A stretch of 64,000 bases of DNA from Ectopseudomonas composti (GTDB lineage Bacteria > Pseudomonadota > Gammaproteobacteria > Pseudomonadales > Pseudomonadaceae), in the NCBI RefSeq assembly GCF_900115475.1, contig NZ_FOWP01000004.1:124001-188000 (forward strand). Direction: 5' to 3'. Positions 32,836-40,500 of the stretch are shown here, piece after piece (position 1 is the stretch's first letter; the number at the start of each line of letters is the position of its first letter). A model generated the notes under the pieces. It had not been told where the DNA came from. It saw nothing but the letters and a program-made list of their open reading frames with translations, and searched no databases. The position numbers were made by a program, and so were the translations under genes.

Positions 32836-33456
32836 ATGGACAACAAATCATCAGCCCATTACCAGCGTCTTTATCGTCAGCGTCTGCGTGAGCAGGGGTT
32901 GGTCAAGAAGGAAGTCTGGATATTGCCCGAGCATGCACCGCTTTTGGTCGCGTTCGAGCGCAAACTGCGCCAGCCACAGTCACTGCTGGCTTCGATGGAG
33001 AAGGAGGAGGGTATGAGCATGCCTCAAGTTTGGACCGCCCAAGCGTTGCATGAAGCGCTGGCGGCAACGGAACTGTTCCAAAGCGGGCAGGCCGGCATCG
33101 AGCTGATTCAAGGCGCCGACGCCAGCCTGCACATCACCATGCGTGAATACGGTGACCTGCCGCTGTTCATCGCCGTATTCGGCGAGCAGATCATCGTCGA
33201 AGCGCTGCTCTGGCCGGCGGCGGACGTCAAGGATATTGCGGCTTTCAACGAAGAAGTGTTGCGCACCCACAAGCTGTTCCCGCTGTCGTCCATCGGCCTG
33301 GAAAAAATGGTCGACGGGCGTGACTGCTACACCATGTTCGGTGCGCTGAGTTCGTCCTCGACCTTGTCTGACGTAGTGTTCGAGATCGAGCTGCTGGCGG
33401 ACAACGTGATCAAGGCCACCGAAGCCTATGAAGGCTTTCTCAAGACCAGCGCCTGA
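32836..33456 (+). CDS. DUF2170 (YjfI-like) protein
   Basis: 206 residues. The first 65 residues are basic and helical (HYQRLYRQRLREQGLVKKEVWILPEH), resembling a DNA-binding or adaptor segment. The rest matches DUF2170/YjfI, for example LPLFIAVFGEQIIVEALLWP. Molecular role unknown; in E. coli the homologue precedes the PspA paralogue YjfJ, as here. The ribosome-binding site is weak: AAGG lies about 16 bases before the ATG. First gene of the stress island, 14 bases before pspA. Confidence 0.8.
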   Translation: MDNKSSAHYQRLYRQRLREQGLVKKEVWILPEHAPLLVAFERKLRQPQSLLASMEKEEGMSMPQVWTAQALHEALAATELFQSGQAGIELIQGADASLHITMREYGDLPLFIAVFGEQIIVEALLWPAADVKDIAAFNEEVLRTHKLFPLSSIGLEKMVDGRDCYTMFGALSSSSTLSDVVFEIELLADNVIKATEAYEGFLKTSA

Positions 33457-33470
33457 GAGGAGATAAGACG

Positions 33471-34166
33471 ATGAATGTCTGGAGCAAAATGCTGACGGCG
33501 CTGCGTGGCGGCGCCAACGAAGTGGGTGAAGCGGTAGTCGATAGCCAGGCCCTGCGCATCCTCGATCAGGAAATCCGCGACGCCGATGTCGAGCTGCGCA
33601 AGTCCAAGGAAGCGCTGGCCGAGATCATGGCCAAGCAGAAACTGGCCAGCGACAAGGTCAACAAAAGTGCAGCGAGCATCGGCGAGTACGAACAGTACGC
33701 GCTGAAGGCGCTGGAAGCCGGCAACGAAACCCTGGCCAAGGAAGTGGCCGAGAAGATCGCCAATCTGGAAATCGAGCAGGCCAGTGAGCGCGAGCAGGCC
33801 GAAGGCTTCGCCGCCAGCGTGGCGCAACTGCGCAAGGCCGTGACCCAGGCCGAGGGCAATATCAAGCGCCTCAAGCAGCAGGTGGATACGGTCAAGGCCA
33901 CCGAAAGCGTGCAGAAGGCGCAGATGGCCGTGGCCCAGCGCTACGGTGGCTCCCAGGCCAAGCTACAGACGGCGGTCGAGTCGCTCGAGCGGATCAAGCA
34001 GAAGCAGGCCGAGCGCGCGGCGAAGATGGAGGCCTCGGCTGAACTGGCTGCCACCAGCGCACCAGACGATTCGTTGGAAGCCAAGCTGCGCGCAGCCGGT
34101 ATCAAGGCTGATAACGCCAGTGCCGACAGCGTGCTGGCGCGCTTGAAGGACAAATCCAAGGCTTGA
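33471..34166 (+). CDS. PspA/IM30 family protein
   Basis: 231 residues, almost all coiled coil. N-terminus MNVWSKMLTALRGGANEVGEAVVD, then IRDADVELRKSKEALAEIMAKQK and long heptads, the ESCRT-III-like PspA fold that binds and remodels stressed inner membrane. Closer to the YjfJ branch than to classic PspA, and no pspF, pspB or pspC gene is nearby. Strong ribosome-binding site (GAGGAG). Followed by a UUCG hairpin and the YqiJ-like gene. Confidence 0.9.
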   Translation: MNVWSKMLTALRGGANEVGEAVVDSQALRILDQEIRDADVELRKSKEALAEIMAKQKLASDKVNKSAASIGEYEQYALKALEAGNETLAKEVAEKIANLEIEQASEREQAEGFAASVAQLRKAVTQAEGNIKRLKQQVDTVKATESVQKAQMAVAQRYGGSQAKLQTAVESLERIKQKQAERAAKMEASAELAATSAPDDSLEAKLRAAGIKADNASADSVLARLKDKSKA

Positions 34167-34182
34167 TCCTGGTGTGAAAGAC

Positions 34183-34204
34183 ACGGGGCGTTCGCGCCCC
34201 GTTT
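34183..34204 (+). terminator. UUCG-capped hairpin between pspA-like and yqiJ-like genes
   Basis: ACGGGGCG-TTCG-CGCCCCGT, a perfect 8-bp stem with an exceptionally stable tetraloop, then only GTTTCCC... A partial terminator or an mRNA-stability element could lower expression of the genes after pspA. Confidence 0.45.
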
Positions 34205-34226
34205 CCCTGATTCGGGAAAGGAAAAA

Positions 34227-34868
34227 ATGGAACTCTTCCTGCAGACTTCGCTGTCATTCCCCACTGCCATCTACAGCTTTCTGCTGTGTGTGGCGGTCAT
34301 CTATTGGCTGGTCGTCGCAGCTGGCCTGCTCGAGGTCGACCTGCTCGACGTCGAAGCCGACTCCATGATGGAAGGCAGTGGCCAGACCGAAGGCCTCGCC
34401 GGCCTGCTCTACAAGCTCAAGCTCGATGGTGTGCCGGTTACCCTGGTGCTGACGCTGCTGTTCTTCTTTGCTTGGTTCGCCTGCTATTTCATCGAGCTGT
34501 GGCTGCTGCGTCACCTGCCGCTGGGCATTCTGCGCTACCCGCTGGGGCTGGTGGTCATCGCTGGCGCCTTCGTGCTGGCTGCACCGCTGTGTGCGGCGAT
34601 TTGCCGACCGCTGCGCCCGCTGTTTCACAAGGTCGAGGCGATCAGCAGCAAATCGGTGCTGGGGCAAGTGGCGGTGGTGCGCAGTGGTCGCGTTACCGAC
34701 AGTCATGGCGAGGCTGTATTGGAGGATGGCGGCGCGGGTTTGATCCTGCGGGTACGTGCCGCCGAAGCAGCTGGATTCAAGCGTGGTGACCGCGTGGTGC
34801 TTCTGGAGTATCTGGCAGCCGAGCATGCCTATCGAGTGATTACCGAAGAAGAGTTCCGCGGCGTTTAG
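34227..34868 (+). CDS. YqiJ-like membrane protein with OB-fold tail (DUF1449)
   Basis: 213 residues. Three hydrophobic segments (about 13-35, 70-90, 105-130) are followed by a soluble beta-rich domain (about 145-213: SKSVLGQVAVVRSGRVTDSHGEAVLED...GDRVVLLEY) of the NfeD/OB type. Proteins of this class pair with flotillins, and here the flotillin gene follows directly. It probably forms an inner-membrane complex with it. AAAGGAAA precedes the ATG. Confidence 0.85.
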   Translation: MELFLQTSLSFPTAIYSFLLCVAVIYWLVVAAGLLEVDLLDVEADSMMEGSGQTEGLAGLLYKLKLDGVPVTLVLTLLFFFAWFACYFIELWLLRHLPLGILRYPLGLVVIAGAFVLAAPLCAAICRPLRPLFHKVEAISSKSVLGQVAVVRSGRVTDSHGEAVLEDGGAGLILRVRAAEAAGFKRGDRVVLLEYLAAEHAYRVITEEEFRGV

Positions 34869-34946
34869 CCAACCAATCGTACGTAACAGAGGGCTGGCAG
34901 GGTATGCCGAACCTGCCTGCACAATTAGTAAAGGAGTAGAGCTGTA

Positions 34947-36992
34947 ATGGAAAACGTTATTCCCTTCATCATCGGAGCGGGGCTGGTCGTCCTCTTCGTG
35001 ATCGCCCTGATCGCCCTGTTCAAGGCCTTCTATATCAAGGTTCCGCAAGGCACTGCGCTGATCGTCAACGACATGAGCTCGACGCCCAAGGTGCACTTCA
35101 CCGGATCTCTGGTGTACCCGGTGATTCACCTCAAGGAGTTCATGAAGATCTCCCTGATCACCCTGGAGGTCGACCGCCGTGCCAAGGACGGGCTGATCTG
35201 CCGCGACAACATGCGTGCCGACATCACCGTGGCCTTCTACCTGCGCGTCAACGAGACCCAGGAAGACGTGCTCAAGGTCGCCAAGGCCATCGGTGTGGAG
35301 CGTGCCTCCGATCGCGCCGCGGTGAACGAGCTGTTCAACGCCAAGTTCTCCGAAGCACTGAAGACCGTCGGCAAGCAATTCGATTTCGTTCAGCTGTTCG
35401 AGAATCGCCAAGACTTCCGTGATCGTATCGTCGAGGTGATTGGCAACGATCTCAATGGTTATGTGCTCGAAGATGTGGCCATCGACTATCTGGAGCAGAC
35501 CTCAAAGGCGTCCCTGGATCCGAGCAACATCCTCGATGCTGAAGGTATCCGCAAAATCACCGAGCTGACTGCCGCACAGAACGTCATCACCAACGAACTG
35601 GAGCGTAACGAAGAGCTGGCGATCAAGAAGAAGAACGTCGAGACCCGCGAGGCGACCCTGTCGCTGGAGCGTCAGCAGGCCGATGCCGAGGCTCGCCAGA
35701 AACGCGAGATCGAGACTATTCAGGCCCGTGAGGAAGCGGAAACCCTGAAGGTGCGCGAGGAAGAGCGTCTGAAGGCCGAGCAGGCGCGTATCCAGACTCA
35801 GCAGGAGCTGGACATCCGCGCCGAGAATCACCAGCGCGAAGTGGAAGTGGCTCAGCAGAACCGCCAGCGTGCCGTGGTCATCGAGGTGGAAAAAGTCACC
35901 CGTGCCAAGGACCTGGAAGTGGTCTCCCGCGAGCGCGAAGTCGAGTTGCAGCGCATCGAGAAGGAAAAGGCGCTGGAGGAAGAGCGCAAGAATATCGCTG
36001 GCGTGATTCGCGAGCGCGTCGCGGTCGAGAAGACCGTGGCTCAGGAAGAAGAACGCATCAAGGAAGTGCGTGAAGTGTCCGAGGCCGAGCGCATGAAGCA
36101 GGTCACCGTGCTCAATGCGCAAGCCGAAGCCGAGCAGGAACTGGTGCGCCAGGTCAAGCAGGCCGAAGCCGACGAAACCCGCTCCAAGCACAAGGCTGTG
36201 GAAATCAACAACCTGGCCCAGGCCGAGCTGGAAGCGGCGGCCAAGAGCGCCGAGGCCAAGAAGAAAATGGCCGAAGGGATCGAAGCCGAGCGCGCCGCAC
36301 CAGGCCTGGCCGATGCACGTGTGCGTGAAGTCACCGCTGCCGCCAAGGAGAAGGAAGGGCTGGCCGAGGCCCGCGTGCAGGCCGAGCGCCTGATCGCCGA
36401 AGCCAAGGGCGAGCAGGAAAAAGGTCTGGCGCTGGCACGTGTCACCGAAGCGCAAGCGGCTGCCAAGGAAAAAGACGGCCTGGCCGACGCCAAGGTGCTG
36501 GAAGAGAAACTCGGCGCCCAGGCGCGCGGCGAAGAGCAACTCGGCACTGCCAAGGCCAAGGCCACCCAGGACCTGGGCATGGCCGAGGCGCAGGTGCTGC
36601 TGGAGCGTCTGAACGCCGAAGCCGAAGGTCTGGGCAAGAAGTTCGGTGCTCTCGACGCGCTCAGCGACAATGCTCGCCAGCACGAAGAGTTCCGCATGCA
36701 GCTGGAGAAGAGCTTCGAGGAAGCCATGGCTGCCATCGCCGCCAACAAGGAAATCGCCAAGGATCAGGCCGAGGTGCTGGCCACCGCGCTGGCCAAGGCG
36801 AAGATCGAGATCGTCGGCGGCGAAGGCGACTTCTTCAACTCTTTCGCCAAGTCGCTATCGGTGGGCAAGGCCATCGAAGGTGTGGTCGGCAAGAGCCCGG
36901 TGGTGCAGGACGTACTGTCGCGCCTGCTGGCTGGCAAGGCCGCACCGGCCGCACCGGTCGTCGCACCGAGCACAGGCCCGGAGCAGGCCTGA
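34947..36992 (+). CDS. Flotillin family protein (YqiK-like)
   Basis: 681 residues. One N-terminal membrane helix (about 5-25), an SPFH/band-7 domain (about 28-220), then a long Ala/Glu-rich coiled coil (about 225-560) with repeating EAKGEQEKGLALARVTEA-type units, and a flotillin C-terminal region. It scaffolds lipid-ordered membrane patches. AAGGAG lies 9 bases before the ATG. Neighbours YqiJ and PspA point to membrane-integrity control. Confidence 0.92.
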   Translation: MENVIPFIIGAGLVVLFVIALIALFKAFYIKVPQGTALIVNDMSSTPKVHFTGSLVYPVIHLKEFMKISLITLEVDRRAKDGLICRDNMRADITVAFYLRVNETQEDVLKVAKAIGVERASDRAAVNELFNAKFSEALKTVGKQFDFVQLFENRQDFRDRIVEVIGNDLNGYVLEDVAIDYLEQTSKASLDPSNILDAEGIRKITELTAAQNVITNELERNEELAIKKKNVETREATLSLERQQADAEARQKREIETIQAREEAETLKVREEERLKAEQARIQTQQELDIRAENHQREVEVAQQNRQRAVVIEVEKVTRAKDLEVVSREREVELQRIEKEKALEEERKNIAGVIRERVAVEKTVAQEEERIKEVREVSEAERMKQVTVLNAQAEAEQELVRQVKQAEADETRSKHKAVEINNLAQAELEAAAKSAEAKKKMAEGIEAERAAPGLADARVREVTAAAKEKEGLAEARVQAERLIAEAKGEQEKGLALARVTEAQAAAKEKDGLADAKVLEEKLGAQARGEEQLGTAKAKATQDLGMAEAQVLLERLNAEAEGLGKKFGALDALSDNARQHEEFRMQLEKSFEEAMAAIAANKEIAKDQAEVLATALAKAKIEIVGGEGDFFNSFAKSLSVGKAIEGVVGKSPVVQDVLSRLLAGKAAPAAPVVAPSTGPEQA

Positions 36993-37003
36993 GCGCCCTG
37001 TCT

Positions 37004-37025
37004 GTAGGGTGGGCTTCAGCCCACC
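37004..37025. repeat. Short GGTGGGCTTCAGCCCACC repeat unit, copy 1
   Basis: A 22-base unit GTAG followed by GGTGGGC-TTCA-GCCCACC, a perfect 7-bp hairpin. An identical unit lies at 37379-37400, so the two flank the TerB-like gene. Such units are common between Pseudomonas genes. Confidence 0.7.
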
Positions 37026-37097
37026 ATTGCAGAGTGGTAGTGACTTCAGCCACGCCGCTACATGACCACCTACTTTCGACCAAACAGGGAATACGTG

Positions 37098-37337
37098 ATG
37101 TCAGAGCCAAGAGATTATCTGGAGATGACCTTCCGTTCGATCCAGTGCTTCAGCAAAGACGGGCGCCTGGACGCGCAGGAGCTCAAGAGCTTGCTGGAAA
37201 TCGCCGAGCGCGATGGTGTGATCGACGATAACGAGGTGCGGGTGCTGCGCAAGATCATCGCCCAGGTGCGCCCCGAAGAGATTGACTCGGCGCTGCGCGA
37301 CAAGATCGCCATCGTCGAGAAGAAGATCGGCGCATAG
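37098..37337 (+). CDS. Small TerB/EF-hand-like helical protein
   Basis: 79 residues. Two matching segments 18 residues apart, D21-G-R-L-D-x-x-E28 and D39-G-V-I-D-x-x-E46, lie between amphipathic helices. This resembles half of a TerB domain or a degenerate EF-hand pair and suggests metal binding. ATG 37098 follows CAGGGA. Placed between the flotillin and the giant ATPase and flanked by identical short repeats. Function unknown. Confidence 0.75.
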   Translation: MSEPRDYLEMTFRSIQCFSKDGRLDAQELKSLLEIAERDGVIDDNEVRVLRKIIAQVRPEEIDSALRDKIAIVEKKIGA

Positions 37338-37378
37338 CAGCTGGCTGCGCTTGCTCACCCTGCGAACGCTCCCTGCTT

Positions 37379-37400
37379 GTAGGGTGGGCTTCAGCCCACC
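37379..37400. repeat. Short GGTGGGCTTCAGCCCACC repeat unit, copy 2
   Basis: Identical over all 22 bases to the unit at 37004-37025 and in the same orientation. It lies in the 189-base gap before the giant ATPase gene. Confidence 0.7.
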
Positions 37401-37526
37401 AAGTTGGCCTTGAATGGTGAGCCAAAGCGGAGAGCCACCCGGCCCCTGCGCGGATGCCGCCCAGCCCAACCTGCCAGCCCTTCTCCAGAGGGGCGCTTTA
37501 GACGCAGCAGATTCAGGATGACTACG

Positions 37527-40500
37527 ATGTCGGACGCACACACACAGGACGTATTGGACAAGGCCGTCGCCGAAGGTGGCGCCTACGAGGTGCTGCACAG
37601 GCGCCTGCAGGAGCAGGGCCAGCGCCTGCGCAGTTTGACCGAAGCGCTCAATGGTCAGCGTCTGGCCGAGTTTGGCAGTAGCGCGATGGAGGCCATCGGG
37701 CGGGTGCGCATCCGCACCGAGAACAACTGCATCGCCCGCGATATCGTCCAGGTCGGCGAGTGCCTGCTGTTCGGCTACAACGTGTTCATCGGCCTGAAGA
37801 AGGAAACCCACGTCGCCGACGTGTTCTCCCTCTACCGACTGGTGGAAAACGCCGAAGGCTACGACGCCGAGCCGGTACCGCTGAACGGCAGCTTCCTGGC
37901 CCAGGCCAGCTTCGTCGCAGACTTCAACGAGCTGTATACCTACTACAAGAACACCCGCCTGCTGCAACTGGCCATTCGTGACGGCAAGCTGCTGGCGAGC
38001 TTCCAGATCGGTGAGCGAATCACCGACATCCGCGTGTTCCGTTGGTCGATCTCCACCGACGGCAAGGATGTCCGCTACATCGATAACCGCGGTGAGCGCG
38101 ATATCGCGCTGCCGGCGCCGTTCGACTTCGAATGGCAGAAGACTACCCGCGAGATGGTGGTCATGGGCCGCCATCCGCACGTCAACATCCTCGACACCGT
38201 GTTCATCGAAACCGTCGGTGGCGACCTGACCATCAAGGTCGAGAACAACACCCAGGACGGCCAGGGTATCTACCGCGAAGCGGTGGTCGACAAGACCCAG
38301 TCGCTGGACGACGCACAGATCGAATACGCCCGCCTGGGCAGCCTGATCCTGCTCAAGGTGCTGCCGTACCGCGAAGAGCAGTGGCGTTACCTGGTATTCA
38401 ACAGCCTGACCCGCCAGGTCGAGCGTATCGATGCCATCGGCCTGGCCTGCGTACAGCTGCCGGAAGACCACGGCATCATCTTTCCCGGTGGTTATTACCT
38501 GCAGAACGGCGAGCACAAGACCTTCGAACAATCGATGGTCGGTATGCGCTTCAAGCGCTCGGTGCGCTCGCCCAACGGCGAGGACGTGCAGTACATCTTC
38601 TATCACCCGGAAGAAGGCCGCGCGGCGCTGTTCACTTACAACATGATCAACCGCCAGTTGCACAACCCGATCTTCGGCCACGGCTACGCACGCCTGGAAG
38701 ACGGGCGCATGGTGATCTTCTCCGCCGAGGGCAGCGAGCCGACCCGCATCCACCCGATGCAGATCTGGCAGACGCCGTTCGAGAGCGAGGATTACGCCGC
38801 CCGCCAACCGGCGCGCAGCGGTTTCTTCGGGCGTATTGGCAACGCCGAACTGGTGCGCGGCGTATCCGATCTGCTCAACCTCAGCCGTGAGATCGACAGT
38901 CGTGAAGTGTCGGTGGAACGCTACACCCAGCTGTGTCAGAACACCCGCCGCCTGTTCGACGTCTACCACTGGCTGGGCGACGCCCAATGCGCCGAGCTGG
39001 CGCCGCTGCTGCGTGAAGTGGCGGCCACTTCCGAGTTGGTATTGGATGAGTTCGAGAAGGTCGAGAGCATTCGCCAGCAGTCCAGCCGGGCCATGGCCGA
39101 GGCCGAGTCGCGGCAGAAGAGCCTGCTCTCGGGCCTGCTGGTGGACAGCTGGGATGAGGTGCAGCACTTCGTCGAGGCGCTCAACGCCATCACCGCGCAG
39201 CGCGGCCAGTTGCTGACCATCCGCGACTACCGCTACATCGACGTGGCGCGTATCGACGCCATGGAAACCGAGCTGCTCGAAGCCCAGGAGCGCGTGGCCA
39301 CGGCCACCTCCGCCTTCCTCGCCAGCGACGCCGCGCTGCAGCCCTACGTGCAGCGCCTGAGCGAACTGGACGGCCTGGCGCAGAAGGCCGAGACCGTCAC
39401 CCAACTGAATGAGCCGCTGGTCGAGATGCAGGAGATGGCCGGCAACCTCGATATGCTGTCGAGCCTGATGGCCTCGCTGAAGATCGACGATGCCACCCAG
39501 CGCACGCGCATCGTCGAGTCGATTTCCGAAGTCTACGCTCGGCTCAACCAGGCCAAAGCGCGTGCCGAGCAGCGGCGCAAGGGCCTGGGTTCGGCCGAGA
39601 CCGTGGCGCAGTTCGGCGCCCAGTTCAAACTGTTCAGCCAGGGCATCACCAACGCCCTGGCGCTGGCCCAGGACCCGGAGAAGTGCGACGAGCAGTCGTC
39701 GCGCCTGCTGGTGCAGCTCGAAGAGCTGGAAAGCCAGTTCGGCGACCAGGAGCAGTTCCTCAGCGACATCCTCGGCAAGCGCGAAGAACTGCTGGAAACC
39801 TTCGAGGCACACAAGCAGAGCCTGCTCGACGAGCGTCAGCGGCGCGCTCAGGGTGTGCTCGATGCTGCCCAGCGCATCCTCGACAGCCTGAGCCGGCGCA
39901 CCGCGCGCCTGACCCAGATGGAGGAACTCAACGCCTTCTTCGCCGCCGACCCGCTGATTCTCAAGCTGCGCGAAATGGCCGAACGCCTGCGCGAGCTCAA
40001 GGACAGCGTCAAGGCCGACGATGTCGAGGCGCGTTTGAAGGCTGCCCGTGACCAGGCGGTGCGCGCCCTGCGTGACAAGAGCGAGCTGTTCGAAGAGGGC
40101 GGCAACGTCATCAAGCTCGGCCCGCGCCACCGTTTCAGCGTTAACACCCAGGAACTCGATCTGACCCTGATGCCGCGCGGCGACGGCCTGTATCTGCACC
40201 TGACCGGTACCGACTTTCTCGAACCGCTGCGCGATGAGATCCTGGAGGGCTTGCGCGACTACTGGCAGGTGTCGCTGGAGTCCGAATCGCCTGCGCTGTA
40301 TCGCGCAGAATACCTCGCCGGGCTGGTGCTGGACGCCGCACTGGGTGGGCGTGAAGGGTTGACCCTGGATCTGCTCAAGACCCATCTGGCGCAGCCGGAT
40401 GACCTGACCCGCTTGATCCGCGACTTTGCCGCGCCGCGCTACAAGGATGCCTACGAGAAGGGTATTCATGACCACGATGCCGCGCTGATCCTGATCCAAC

